32,872 nt of DNA from an uncultured Pelagibacteraceae bacterium (GCA_902554795.1 CACDQB010000006.1:1-32872); one strand, 5' to 3'. Shown: positions 17,287-27,656, numbered from the stretch's first letter. Notes: generated by a model not told the origin, from the sequence alone. A program made the numbers and translations.

Positions 17287-18405
17287 ATGAATAAAGATTT
17301 AAATTCTATTGGATTAGATAAAAAACCTTCAGATACTACCGTAGTTGTTGCAATGTCGGGTGGAGTAGATTCTTCCACTGTAGCAGGCATTATGAAAAAG
17401 GAAGGATATAATGTAATTGGAATAACTTTAAAACTTTATGACGATGGTAAAGAAGTAGCAGCATCAAAACAATGTTGTTCAGGTCAAGATATAATGGACG
17501 CCAAACGTGTTGCACACAAATTAGGTATAGAGCATAAAATTTTATATTACCAAGATAAGTTTAAACAAGGTGTTATAGATAATTTTGTTGATAGTTATTT
17601 AAAGGGCGAAACTCCAATTCCATGTGTTCAGTGTAATCAAACTGTTAAATTTAAAGATTTATTTGAAGTTTCAAAAGAACTCAAAGCTGATGCTTTAGTT
17701 ACTGGTCATTATGTTAAAAGTATTACCGAAAATAAAACTACTAACATGTATAGAGCCATAGATGAAAATAGAGATCAAAGTTATTTTTTATTTAATACAA
17801 CAAGAGAACAATTAGATTATTTAAGATTTCCATTAGGTGGAATGTTAAAAGACAAAACTAGAGAAATTGCAAAAAATTTAGATTTAAACGTTGCTGATAA
17901 ACCTGATAGTCAGGACATCTGTTTTGTTCCGAATGGTGATTATGCTTCAGTAATACAAAAGTTTAGACCAGACTCATTTCAAAAAGGAAACATAAAAAAT
18001 TTAGACGGTGAGGTAATTGGTGTTCATGATGGAATTATTAATTTTACAATTGGACAAAGAAAAGGAATTAAAGTTTCAGATAAAGAAGCCCTTTATGTGT
18101 TAAAGATAAATTCGGATAAAAATGAAATAATAGTTGGACCTAAAGAAAAACTTGGAAAAAAAATAATTTCTTTAAAGGAATTAAATCTACTAACAAGTAA
18201 AGAGGATTTAGATCAAAATTTATTTGTTAAAGTTAGGTCTACCGGAAGTCTTTTAGAAGCAAAAGTGGATTTAATAGATAACAATAATGCTAAAGTTAAT
18301 TTAGTAATTCCAGAAGATGGAATTTCACCTGGTCAGGCATGTGTCTTTTATCGTAAAGACCAGTTTGGCCACAAAGTGCTTGGTGGTGGTTGGATTAAAG
18401 AATAG
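17287..18405 (+). CDS. mnmA: tRNA-specific 2-thiouridylase MnmA
   Basis: [11 protein letters not shown]-loop, [31 protein letters not shown] motifs. Confidence 0.95.
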   Translation: MNKDLNSIGLDKKPSDTTVVVAMSGGVDSSTVAGIMKKEGYNVIGITLKLYDDGKEVAASKQCCSGQDIMDAKRVAHKLGIEHKILYYQDKFKQGVIDNFVDSYLKGETPIPCVQCNQTVKFKDLFEVSKELKADALVTGHYVKSITENKTTNMYRAIDENRDQSYFLFNTTREQLDYLRFPLGGMLKDKTREIAKNLDLNVADKPDSQDICFVPNGDYASVIQKFRPDSFQKGNIKNLDGEVIGVHDGIINFTIGQRKGIKVSDKEALYVLKINSDKNEIIVGPKEKLGKKIISLKELNLLTSKEDLDQNLFVKVRSTGSLLEAKVDLIDNNNAKVNLVIPEDGISPGQACVFYRKDQFGHKVLGGGWIKE

Positions 18406-18413
18406 CAGGAGAA

Positions 18414-18497
18414 TTATTTCTTCTTATTTTTTCTTTTAGCTCTTCTTTTTTTAGACCCTTGTTTTCTTCGGCCCCTATGTTTCTTTGGATAACTCAT
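18414..18497 (-). CDS. 27-aa highly basic small protein
   Basis: Hand translation: MSYPKKHRGRRKQGSKKRRAKRKNKKK*; lies in the mnmA 3' intergenic gap. Confidence 0.45.
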   Translation of the reverse strand: MSYPKKHRGRRKQGSKKRRAKRKNKKK

Positions 18498-18569
18498 TTA
18501 GTCCTATTTTAATTTTATTGACGTTTTTCATGGGATATAGCATTGTCTTAATAACATATCAAATTTATT

Positions 18570-19745
18570 ATGGGTAATTCCTTCAAGACTTTCCTGAAAC
18601 ATACAGCTAAAGATTTTCACAATCAGTCAGTAAACCCTCCAGTAGTTAGAGCTTCTACAATTATTTTTAAGTCAATGAAAGATATTAGAAAAACTCAAGC
18701 TAAGGCAATTAAAAATCCAACAGGAGGACACTATGATTACGGAAGACAAGGCACATCAACAACTTATATATTACAAAAAATTTTAACTAAGCTTGAAGAA
18801 AGTTATCATGTTTTTACTACACCAACAGGTTTTGGTGCAGTTTTTTTAGCTATATTCAGTGTGACTAGACCAGGTGACGAAATTATTGCTGCAGATCCTG
18901 TTTATAGTCCAACAAGATTATTAACTGAAAATTTTTTAAAAGAATTTAATATCAAAACGTCTTTTTATAATCCACATGATTTAAAAACATTAGAAAAAAG
19001 TATTACAAAAAAAACAAAGTTAATTTTTGTTGAGAATCCAGGTAGTAACTCTTTTGATTTTCAAGATATTGGAAAAATTCTATCAATTGCAAAAAAACAC
19101 AAAGTTTTAACAGCAATAGATAATACTTGGGGCACTCCTTACTTCTTAAAACCTATCAAATTAGGTTTTGATATGTCTATTGTATCTGCAACAAAATATT
19201 ATTCAGGACATTCGGATGTAATGGGTGGTTCATTAGCTGTTAATAAAAAAGTATTTCCAAAAGTTAAAGCTGCCGAGAGGATAACAGGTTTAAGATTAGG
19301 ACCTGATGATGCTTATTTAATTACAAGAGGTCTTAGGACTTTAGATGTTAGATTAGATAGACACAGAGAAAATGCCAAAAAAGTTGCTGAGTTTTTATCT
19401 AAATTCAAAAATATTAAACTACTCTATCCATATAAAAAAGACTCTTACAATTTTAGAATGTGGAAAAAATATTACTCTGGAGCATCTGGGTTAATGGGTT
19501 TAAAAATAAAATGTAAAAATATTAATTCTGTAAGAAAATTTGTGAATTCATTAAAATTATTTGGTTATGGCTACAGCTGGGGAGGTTTTGAAAGTTTAGC
19601 CTTACATCAAGAATATAGAGAAACAGGTAATAGAAAATTTTTAAAATTAGCAAAAGATGAACACTTAGTAAGATTACATATTGGTTTAGAAGATCCTAAA
19701 GATCTAATTGCTGACTTAAAAAAAGCTCTAAAGTTTATTAAATGA
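18570..19745 (+). CDS. Cys/Met metabolism PLP-dependent enzyme (cystathionine beta-lyase-like)
   Basis: HYDYGRQGTSTTYILQ, IDNTWGTPYFLKP, SATKYYSGHSDVMGG (PLP lysine). Confidence 0.9.
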   Translation: MGNSFKTFLKHTAKDFHNQSVNPPVVRASTIIFKSMKDIRKTQAKAIKNPTGGHYDYGRQGTSTTYILQKILTKLEESYHVFTTPTGFGAVFLAIFSVTRPGDEIIAADPVYSPTRLLTENFLKEFNIKTSFYNPHDLKTLEKSITKKTKLIFVENPGSNSFDFQDIGKILSIAKKHKVLTAIDNTWGTPYFLKPIKLGFDMSIVSATKYYSGHSDVMGGSLAVNKKVFPKVKAAERITGLRLGPDDAYLITRGLRTLDVRLDRHRENAKKVAEFLSKFKNIKLLYPYKKDSYNFRMWKKYYSGASGLMGLKIKCKNINSVRKFVNSLKLFGYGYSWGGFESLALHQEYRETGNRKFLKLAKDEHLVRLHIGLEDPKDLIADLKKALKFIK

Positions 19746-20962
19746 GTTCAGAAAGTTTTACTATTAGCAAAAAAGCACTAATCACTTTAATTGCTGCTTC
19801 TATAGTTGTAATTATTTCTTTAGGAATAAGACAGACATTTGGATTGTTTTATTTTGATTTTAATACTGACTTAGATATTTCCATTTCCCATTTTGGATTT
19901 GTTATGGGATTACAATTATTACTCTGGGGAGTATTCAGTCCTTTGTTTGGTATAATTACTGATAAGTATGGAGGGGCAATTGCAATCTTTATTGGCTTTG
20001 TTTTTTATTTAGTAGGTGTGTTATTTTTTTATTCTGGTTTTAACACCGGAGGTTATTTTACTTTAACCATAGGCGTAATGATTGGAATTGGCTTAGGCTC
20101 CACTGCAATAGGTATTCCAGTATCAGTTGTAGCTAAACATTTTCCAGCGTCTAATAGAACTATCGCAACAGGAATTGTTACATGTGCGGGATCTTTTGGA
20201 TATTTTGTTTCGCCTTTACTTGTAAGATATTCTTTAGTTGAAACAGGCTGGGAAAATACACTTTTGTATTTTTGTCTTCTTTTAGGAGTTGGATTGGTGG
20301 TATCACTATTTGTCAGTACTCCAAAAATACCTGTAGGAGTTAATCAAGACAATAACCAAACAGCAATGGAAGCGCTAAAAGAAGCATTTTCTAATAAAAG
20401 TTTTATTTATCTTACTTTGGGTTTTTTTGTTTGTGGTTGGCATATTGCTTTAGTTGCAACACATATTCCAACTTATATGGCAGATAAAGGTTTGCCTGAC
20501 TGGACACCTGCAATGGTTTTGGCTTTGATTGGTGTGTTTAATATGGCTGGTACTATTACAAGCGGTTATTTAGCAACAAGGTATAGTAAGAAAAAAATTT
20601 TAAGTGCTATTTATCTTTTAAGAGGAGTTTCCATAATTTATTTTATTTTCTTACCACCAAGTATTTTTAACTCTGTAGTTTTTGGAGTTACTTTTGGTTT
20701 TTTGTGGCTATCCACAGTTCCTCCAACAAATGGAATAGTTGCTCATATATTTGGCACAAAATACGTTGGACTTTTATATGGAATAGTTTTCGTAAGCCAT
20801 CAAATTGGTTCTTTCCTAGGAGCATATCTAGGTGGTGTATTTTATGAATTAAATGGAAATTTTGATTATGCATGGTACGGATCTATCGCATTATCAATTT
20901 TTGCAGGTTTGATACATTTACCTATAGTAGAGAAAGCAATTGAAAGAATTCAACCAGCATAA
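19742..20962 (+). CDS. Major facilitator superfamily transporter
   Basis: 12-TM-type ORF with GVFSPLFGIITDKYGG MFS loop motif. Confidence 0.88.
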   Translation: MSSESFTISKKALITLIAASIVVIISLGIRQTFGLFYFDFNTDLDISISHFGFVMGLQLLLWGVFSPLFGIITDKYGGAIAIFIGFVFYLVGVLFFYSGFNTGGYFTLTIGVMIGIGLGSTAIGIPVSVVAKHFPASNRTIATGIVTCAGSFGYFVSPLLVRYSLVETGWENTLLYFCLLLGVGLVVSLFVSTPKIPVGVNQDNNQTAMEALKEAFSNKSFIYLTLGFFVCGWHIALVATHIPTYMADKGLPDWTPAMVLALIGVFNMAGTITSGYLATRYSKKKILSAIYLLRGVSIIYFIFLPPSIFNSVVFGVTFGFLWLSTVPPTNGIVAHIFGTKYVGLLYGIVFVSHQIGSFLGAYLGGVFYELNGNFDYAWYGSIALSIFAGLIHLPIVEKAIERIQPA

Positions 20963-22154
20963 ATTTAAATTTAACCCATATTTAGAGGATCTGTATCAAT
21001 CAGATAAGCCTTTAATAATTTACAAAGTAGATGATGGCTATAATATTTATACAGATTTTTCAAAAAAGATCATTTTAACAAAAAAAAATATACATAAATT
21101 TCTTAATTCGTTAGAGAAAAAAAAATATAAAAAAGAAACCGATTTATATCTTGGATTTTTTGGTTATGAAATTTTATGTAATTTGATTGGTATTAATTTA
21201 AAAAATAAAAAAAGGATAAACTTTTATAAAGGAATTTTTTATAAACCTGAGACTATAATTAAAATTAGAAAAGATATTAAAGTTATATCTAATATAAAAA
21301 AACATACATTCAATTATCAATTCAACAAAACTCAAATACTAAGTCCTTTTAAGATAAATATTTCTTATGCAAAATATAAAAAAATATTTGAATTATTTTC
21401 AAAAAAAATAAGAGAGGGTGAGACTTATCAAATTAAAATTTGTACAAAATATAAGAATAAATCATTAATAAATCCTATTAATTTTTTTTGGAAATTAATG
21501 CGTGTTAACTCATCTCCCGAATCATTTATGATAAAAGATAAGGATTATTCTATAGTAAGTTGCTCTCCCGAAACATTAATTGATAAGAAAAAAAATAAAA
21601 TTATAACAAAACCAATAGCGGGCACATTTAAGAAAAAATTACTATCCAATAAAAATATAGCTCTAAAATATTTTAAAAATAACGAGAAGGAAACTAAAGA
21701 ACACAACATGATAGTTGATATGGAAAGAAGTGATTTATCCAAAATTTGTAAACCCGGAAGTGTCAAAATACTCAAAAAAAAATATGTAGAGGAATACAAG
21801 CATCTTTTTCATTATGTAACTTCAATTGGTGGAATATTAAACAAAAATACAAAATTGATTGATATCATTAAGGCTATGATGCCAGGAGGATCTGTAATTG
21901 GCTGTCCTAAGATAAGAACATTAGAACTTCTAAATAATCAAGAAAAAGAAAGTAGAAATATTTTTACAGGAAGTTTTGGATTTATTAAATTTAATCAAGA
22001 TATGAAGTTTAATATTATAATTAGATCTATATTAAATTATAAAAATCAATCAGAGATATCCGCCGCATCTGGAGTAGTATTAGATAGTTCACCTAAGAAA
22101 GAATTTAATGAAAATTATATTAAAGCAAAATCTTTATTGGAGTTATTTAAATGA
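20940..22154 (+). CDS. pabB: Aminodeoxychorismate synthase component I-like, chorismate-binding
   Basis: EGETYQIKICTKYK, PIAGTFKK, KEHNMIVDMERSDLSKIC, MMPGGSVIGCPKIRTLE, GSFGF motifs; TTG start. Confidence 0.85.
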   Translation: MKEFNQHKFKFNPYLEDLYQSDKPLIIYKVDDGYNIYTDFSKKIILTKKNIHKFLNSLEKKKYKKETDLYLGFFGYEILCNLIGINLKNKKRINFYKGIFYKPETIIKIRKDIKVISNIKKHTFNYQFNKTQILSPFKINISYAKYKKIFELFSKKIREGETYQIKICTKYKNKSLINPINFFWKLMRVNSSPESFMIKDKDYSIVSCSPETLIDKKKNKIITKPIAGTFKKKLLSNKNIALKYFKNNEKETKEHNMIVDMERSDLSKICKPGSVKILKKKYVEEYKHLFHYVTSIGGILNKNTKLIDIIKAMMPGGSVIGCPKIRTLELLNNQEKESRNIFTGSFGFIKFNQDMKFNIIIRSILNYKNQSEISAASGVVLDSSPKKEFNENYIKAKSLLELFK

Positions 22155-22708
22155 TTTACATTATAGATCATCAAGACTCTTTTACCTGGAATGTTGTTCA
22201 TCAATTTGCAAAATTTGATAAAGTTTTTTGCTCAAATTATTATGAGGTAAATAACAAATTACTTGATAAAAGTGATGTGATCGTTCTATCACCAGGACCT
22301 GGATCACCAAAGGATTATCCCACTACTTCAAAAATTTATAAAAAATACAAAGGAAGGAAAAAAATTATTGGCATTTGTCTTGGTTATCAAATGGTTTTAC
22401 ATAATGAAGGAGGCAAAATAATACAGCAAAAAAAAATTTATCATGGTTTTCAATCTAAAATAAAAACAAATAATCAAAGTAAAATCTTTAAAAATAACCA
22501 ACAGTTTAAAGTTGGAAGATATCATTCGTTAAAATTAATGGAGCCATTTAAATCGAATTCAATTAAAATAACTATGAGATGTAGTAAAACAAAAATACCA
22601 ATGGGACTTGAGGATAATCAAAATAAAATATATGGATTTCAATTTCATCCAGAATCTTTTTTAACAGAAAATGGCAACACTATTATTAAAAAAATCTTAT
22701 CAGCTTAG
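22151..22708 (+). CDS. pabA: Aminodeoxychorismate/anthranilate synthase glutamine amidotransferase component
   Basis: DHQDSFTWNVVHQ, LSPGPGSP, GICLGYQM, FQFHPES motifs. Confidence 0.92.
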   Translation: MIYIIDHQDSFTWNVVHQFAKFDKVFCSNYYEVNNKLLDKSDVIVLSPGPGSPKDYPTTSKIYKKYKGRKKIIGICLGYQMVLHNEGGKIIQQKKIYHGFQSKIKTNNQSKIFKNNQQFKVGRYHSLKLMEPFKSNSIKITMRCSKTKIPMGLEDNQNKIYGFQFHPESFLTENGNTIIKKILSA

Positions 22709-23414
22709 TAATCTTAAAGAAGTTAATTTTAAAGATCTTTGGGGGTCTAGAGGTGTATTCACCACAATGCGAATGGTTGGAAAACCTTCTAAGCTAATAC
22801 TTTTAAAACCGCATATAGAGAACTTAATAAAATCTACAAAAAAATATGGAATAAGAAAAAAAAATTTAAAAAACATAATTAAAGATTTAATTGACAAAAA
22901 CACTATACACAAAGGTCCTGATAATTTATTTCGTATAGCGTTAAATAAAAAACTAATATCAGTCTCAATTAGAAAAAGACCAAAACCAAAAAATAATTTT
23001 AATCTCTTATTGTTTAAATATAAACGTGTAGAACCAAATTACAAAAATCTCTATTATAAAAAAATATTAGCAAAATTAAGCAAAGTTGATTCAACTAAAT
23101 TTGATATTGCTCTAGTCACAAATGATAAAATTTTAGAAACAGGTACTTCAAATTTAGTTTTTGTGAAAAATGGAAAGATTTTTTCACCTAAAAAAAATTG
23201 TTATTTTGGAAACACACTTAAATTTATAAGCAAGAAAGTTAAAATTAATTTTAAAGATATTTTTATTAAATCAATCGATGATTATGATGAAATAATTCTT
23301 ATTGGATCTGGCAAAGGGGTAACATCAGTATCAAAAATAAAAGATCTTAAATGGAAGAGAAGAAAGACTAGTTGCTACACTAAGTTAAATAAAATATATA
23401 ACTCTCTTGTTTAA
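22671..23414 (+). CDS. pabC: Aminotransferase class IV (4-amino-4-deoxychorismate lyase-like)
   Basis: RGVFTTMRM, LETGTSNLVFVKNGKIFSP and GSGKGVTSVSKI motifs; placed after pabB-pabA. Confidence 0.75.
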   Translation: MATLLLKKSYQLSNLKEVNFKDLWGSRGVFTTMRMVGKPSKLILLKPHIENLIKSTKKYGIRKKNLKNIIKDLIDKNTIHKGPDNLFRIALNKKLISVSIRKRPKPKNNFNLLLFKYKRVEPNYKNLYYKKILAKLSKVDSTKFDIALVTNDKILETGTSNLVFVKNGKIFSPKKNCYFGNTLKFISKKVKINFKDIFIKSIDDYDEIILIGSGKGVTSVSKIKDLKWKRRKTSCYTKLNKIYNSLV

Positions 23415-23416
23415 AT

Positions 23417-23812
23417 ATGAAAGATCCAAACAATCCTTGTATATTTTGCAAAATCAGAAAAGAAGAGCTTCAGTTTGAAAACCAATTGGCTTATTCATCT
23501 ATAGATAGCTATCCTGTCTCAAAATTTCATAGTCTTATCGTTCCTAAAAGACATGTAGAGACATACTTTGATCTTACCAAAGAAGAAATTCAAGCATGTA
23601 ATGAGTTAATTTTAAGAACTAAAGAAAAAATTTTAAAACAAGATTCTAGTGTTAAAGGATTTAATATAGGCACAAATGCAGGAAAGTCTGCAGGCCAATC
23701 AATTATGCATTGTCATATTCATCTTATTCCCAGAAGAGAAGGAGATGTAGAGAATCCACAAGGAGGAGTCAGGTCTGTGATCCCAAAAAAACAACATTAC
23801 AAAAGAAAGTAA
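23417..23812 (+). CDS. HIT-family hydrolase
   Basis: CIFCKI start, FHSLIVPKRHV, HCHIHLIPR histidine triad. Confidence 0.92.
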   Translation: MKDPNNPCIFCKIRKEELQFENQLAYSSIDSYPVSKFHSLIVPKRHVETYFDLTKEEIQACNELILRTKEKILKQDSSVKGFNIGTNAGKSAGQSIMHCHIHLIPRREGDVENPQGGVRSVIPKKQHYKRK

Positions 23813-23925
23813 TTATTTTCTAATTGTTATTAAAGACAAATTTATCAATAGTTTTTGTTGATATGATGAGTTATCTAGACTAGAAAACTTTAAAATTATT
23901 TAAAATAATTATACATAAGGGTAAA

Positions 23926-24720
23926 ATGCTTGAAACAAATCCATTTTCGTTATTATCAGAAGTAGTTCCTACTGTTGTTATGCAAGGGTTTATAATTGCA
24001 ATGGTTCTTTTAATTGCTTTTGGAACAATTATTCAGATGATACATCACAAAAATTTAACTTATTTCTTTAACAATGCGAAAAAAGCAAAATTGCAGGCAA
24101 CAAGAGAGGTTGGAGCTGCTGAGAAGGCAAAAATTATTGCTAAGACTACTGTTTATGATATTGGAACAACATCAGAATTAGGTTTTGGAAAAAGAAGATT
24201 GGCACATGTTCTTGGTATGTATGGAACTATAATCTTTTGGATTGCTTCAGCAATGTTAGTGTTTTGTTATACAGGTGCAGATAAAACTTCTTCTACATTG
24301 TGGTCAATGCTATGGCATGTAGGTGCAATACTCACATGTGTTGGTGGATTTTGGTTTTGGTTTTTTTTAAGAGTAGATGTTTCTGCCGAAGCGCACCCTT
24401 GGTATAGAATTATTAAAGCTGATTTGTTTGTTCTAGCATTATTAGCATGCTCAACTTTTGGACTAGCTTGGTCTTACACTCAATTTAATGGTCAAGTAGG
24501 TTTGTCATTCTTATTTTTTGCATTGTTTGTAGTTTCAAATTTAGTTTTATTTGGTGGAGTTTATTGGTCAAAATTTGCTCACATGTTCTACAAGCCTGGA
24601 GCAGCAATACAGAAAAATTTGGCTGAAGCAGACGGTTCTAGAGATAATTTACCACCTCCTGCAGATGCTCCTGAGCAATTTGGCCTAGGAATAAAAAGAG
24701 AAGAGCCAAAACATTATTAA
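23926..24720 (+). CDS. aprM: AprM-like membrane anchor of APS reductase
   Basis: Multi-TM protein directly upstream of aprBA; AprM is known to replace Qmo in some aprBA operons. Confidence 0.8.
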   Translation: MLETNPFSLLSEVVPTVVMQGFIIAMVLLIAFGTIIQMIHHKNLTYFFNNAKKAKLQATREVGAAEKAKIIAKTTVYDIGTTSELGFGKRRLAHVLGMYGTIIFWIASAMLVFCYTGADKTSSTLWSMLWHVGAILTCVGGFWFWFFLRVDVSAEAHPWYRIIKADLFVLALLACSTFGLAWSYTQFNGQVGLSFLFFALFVVSNLVLFGGVYWSKFAHMFYKPGAAIQKNLAEADGSRDNLPPPADAPEQFGLGIKREEPKHY

Positions 24721-24751
24721 TATGATAACAAAAAAGGAAAGAAAATAAATT

Positions 24752-25222
24752 ATGTCAACATTTGTATATATGACTAGATGTGATGGATGTGGTCACTGCG
24801 TAGATATTTGTCCATCTGATATAATGCACATTGATGAAAATATTAGACGTGCAAAAAATATAGAACCAAATTTTTGTTGGGAATGTTATTCATGTGTAAA
24901 AGCATGCCCAAATCACGCGATTGACGTAAGAGGTTATGCAGATTTTGCTCCAATGGGACATAGCGTTAGAGTAAGACGTGAAGAAGAAAAAGGAACTATT
25001 TCTTGGAAAATTAAATTTAGAAATGGAACAACAAAAGACTTTGTTTCACCAATAACAACAAAACCATGGGGAAAATTTATTCCTAAACTTGCAGATGGTG
25101 AAAAAGTTAAACAAGGAGAATTAAACTCACAAAGACTTTACACTGAACCTGAAGGACTAAACATCGATGGTGAACTTCCCGCAGTTCCAAAAGAGTCTTT
25201 TAAAAAAGGAGTTTATTACTAA
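24752..25222 (+). CDS. aprB: Adenylylsulfate reductase beta subunit
   Basis: Two ferredoxin clusters CDGCGHCVDICPSD and CWECYSCVKACPNHAI. Confidence 0.92.
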   Translation: MSTFVYMTRCDGCGHCVDICPSDIMHIDENIRRAKNIEPNFCWECYSCVKACPNHAIDVRGYADFAPMGHSVRVRREEEKGTISWKIKFRNGTTKDFVSPITTKPWGKFIPKLADGEKVKQGELNSQRLYTEPEGLNIDGELPAVPKESFKKGVYY

Positions 25223-27081
25223 TGGCTAAGCATAAAACTCATTATGAAGACTGCGATGTACTAGTTGTTGGCGGAGGTATGGCTGGTACTGGTGCAACTT
25301 TCGAAGCAAGGCACTGGGGTAGAGATATGAAAATTGTTTGTGTTGAAAAAGCAAACATAGATAGAAGTGGTGCAGTAGCTCAAGGTCTTTACGCAATTAA
25401 TTGTTACATGGGTATGCAGTGGGGCGAAAATCAACCTGAAGATCATGTCAGATACGCAAGAAATGATTTGATGGGAATGGTAAGAGAAGATTTAGGATAT
25501 GACATGGCTCGTCATGTAGACTCAACTGTTCATATGTTTGATGAGTGGGGTCTTCCTATGATGAAAAATGAAGAGACTGGAAGATATTTAAGAGAAGGTA
25601 AGTGGCAGATAATGATCCACGGTGAAAGTTATAAGCCAATTGTTGCAGAAGCAGCCAAAAAATCTGCAGACAAAATTTATAATAGAATAATGATTACTCA
25701 TCTTTTGATGGATGAGGCTCAAGAGAATAGAGTGGGTGGAGCTGTTGGGTTTAATATGAGAACAGGTGATTTCCATGTATTTAGAGCAAAGGCTGTAATT
25801 GTTGCAGCTGGAGGAGCTTCACACATATTTAAGCCTAGAGCTGTTGGAGAAGGTATGGGAAGAACTTGGTATGCTCCTTGGAGTAATGGTTCAGCATACG
25901 CATTACCAATTGCAGCTGGTGCTAAAATGACTCAAATGGAAAATAGAATTGTATTATGTAGATTTAAAGATGGATATGGACCTGTTGGTGCTTACTTCTT
26001 ACATTTAAAAACATATACACAAAATGCAAACGGTGAAAACTACGAGAAGAAATGGTACGACCAGACTAAAGAATTAGTAGGTGAATATATAGATCACCAT
26101 CCAACACCTACGTGTTTAAGAAATCATGCTTTTATTCAAGAAACAATGGCAGGTGGTGGACCAATCCATATGGTTACTACTGAGGCTTTTCAAGACCCAC
26201 ATTTAGAAACTGTTGGTTGGGAGAACTTCTTAGGAATGACAGTAGGTCAAGCTGTTGTTTGGGCATCTCAAAATATTGACCCTAAATATACAAATCCTGA
26301 ATTAACAACTTCCGAACCATACGTAATGGGTTCTCATGCTACTTGTTCTGGAGCTTGGGTAAGTGGACCAGAAGACTTGTCTCCACCAGAGTATTTCTGG
26401 GGTTATAATAGAATGTTAACAATTGATGGATTATTTGGAGCAGGTGATACTGTAGGTGGAAGTGCTCATAAATTTTCGTCAGGTTCATTCACTGAAGGTA
26501 GATTAGCAGCAAAAGCAGCTGTAAAATATATTGAAGACAAAAAAGCTGAGGGTTTAAAAGTATCAGATAAACAATGTGAAGATTTCAAAGTTAAAGTTTA
26601 CAAACCTTTAGAAAATTACACAGTTGCTCAAAATGAGATTACTGGAGGAACTGTATCTCCAAGCTATATCTCACCTATTCAAGGCTTACAACGTTTACAA
26701 AGAATAATGGATGAATATGTAGGTGGAATAGCTACAAACTATATGACTAATGCTAATATGCTAAAAAGAGGATTAGAATTGTTAGCTTGGCTTGAGGAAG
26801 ATCTTGAAAACGTGGGAGCTGAGGATTATCACCAGCTTATGAGGGCATGGGAGCTTAAACACAGAGCTTTGACATCTCAGTGCGTAACAGAACATACTAT
26901 GTTTAGAGAAGAAACTAGATGGCCAGGGTATTATTATAGAGGTGATCATATGAAACTTGATGATGAAAATTGGCATTGTTTAACAGTTTCTAGAAGAGAC
27001 CCTAAGACTGGTAAGTTTAGTATGGAGAAAGTTCCTGTCTACCATATAGTGGATGAGAACGAGAAGAAAAAAGCTTCTTAA
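25222..27081 (+). CDS. aprA: Adenylylsulfate reductase alpha subunit
   Basis: FAD motif VLVVGGGMAGTGATFEA, IDRSGAVAQGLYAINCYMG, TCSGAWVSGPEDLSPPEYFWGYNRMLTIDGLFGAGD. Confidence 0.95.
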   Translation: MAKHKTHYEDCDVLVVGGGMAGTGATFEARHWGRDMKIVCVEKANIDRSGAVAQGLYAINCYMGMQWGENQPEDHVRYARNDLMGMVREDLGYDMARHVDSTVHMFDEWGLPMMKNEETGRYLREGKWQIMIHGESYKPIVAEAAKKSADKIYNRIMITHLLMDEAQENRVGGAVGFNMRTGDFHVFRAKAVIVAAGGASHIFKPRAVGEGMGRTWYAPWSNGSAYALPIAAGAKMTQMENRIVLCRFKDGYGPVGAYFLHLKTYTQNANGENYEKKWYDQTKELVGEYIDHHPTPTCLRNHAFIQETMAGGGPIHMVTTEAFQDPHLETVGWENFLGMTVGQAVVWASQNIDPKYTNPELTTSEPYVMGSHATCSGAWVSGPEDLSPPEYFWGYNRMLTIDGLFGAGDTVGGSAHKFSSGSFTEGRLAAKAAVKYIEDKKAEGLKVSDKQCEDFKVKVYKPLENYTVAQNEITGGTVSPSYISPIQGLQRLQRIMDEYVGGIATNYMTNANMLKRGLELLAWLEEDLENVGAEDYHQLMRAWELKHRALTSQCVTEHTMFREETRWPGYYYRGDHMKLDDENWHCLTVSRRDPKTGKFSMEKVPVYHIVDENEKKKAS

Positions 27082-27102
27082 TAAACTTTTCAAATAAATT
27101 TT

Positions 27103-27453
27103 ATGGATATTTTATCTAAAACAGATGATGAGATATTTGAATTAGCCAAACCTATTTGGGATAATTTGGTTAAATCATCTAATCTCAAGGATTATGGTGG
27201 TTTCACTAAAGATTTCTCCACTCAAATGCTTTTTGGTGCTAATGAAGTAGAACTTGGTAAGCAGTGGGCTAATAACAAGCTAATTACTAATCTTAAAGAG
27301 ACTTTTGAACCATTTGGATGTCTTAGAAGAGGAGACCATATAACTGTTCTAATTAAACAGACAAATAAAGAGATCCCAGGAGAGTTCCTTGGAAGGTTGG
27401 TTTTAGGAGTTGAGGACGATACAATTAAAGTTTTTGGGGCCACCATCTACTAA
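27103..27453 (+). CDS. Hypothetical 116-aa protein in the apr operon
   Basis: Follows aprA by 21 nt on the same strand; no recognised domain. Confidence 0.75.
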   Translation: MDILSKTDDEIFELAKPIWDNLVKSSNLKDYGGFTKDFSTQMLFGANEVELGKQWANNKLITNLKETFEPFGCLRRGDHITVLIKQTNKEIPGEFLGRLVLGVEDDTIKVFGATIY

Positions 27454-27521
27454 GCAAAAAAAATTACTTAATAATAAATAATTGTTTGACAAATTTCGTT
27501 GTGGGTGTATTGACGAATTTA

Positions 27522-27656
27522 ATGTTACTTTCTAACGTAAAAATTATAAACAGACTCTCAAATTTTAAAACTATATTTATTAAAGCAGGAATTATAGCAA
27601 GCTTAACAGCTTACTGGGGAGTGATTTTAGTTGGAACTTTTATCACTTTTAACTAA
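27522..27656 (+). CDS. 44-aa predicted small membrane protein
   Basis: Hand translation: MLLSNVKIINRLSNFKTIFIKAGIIASLTAYWGVILVGTFITFN*. Confidence 0.5.
   Translation: MLLSNVKIINRLSNFKTIFIKAGIIASLTAYWGVILVGTFITFN

Noticed and set aside
18498-18569. Possible SAM-type riboswitch before the Met/Cys PLP enzyme
   Set aside because: The 72-bp gap is short and I could not find stems or a pseudoknot-like arrangement.
25261-26976. Minus-strand ORFs inside aprA (61, 62 and 64 aa)
   Set aside because: Shadow frames of a highly conserved enzyme gene.
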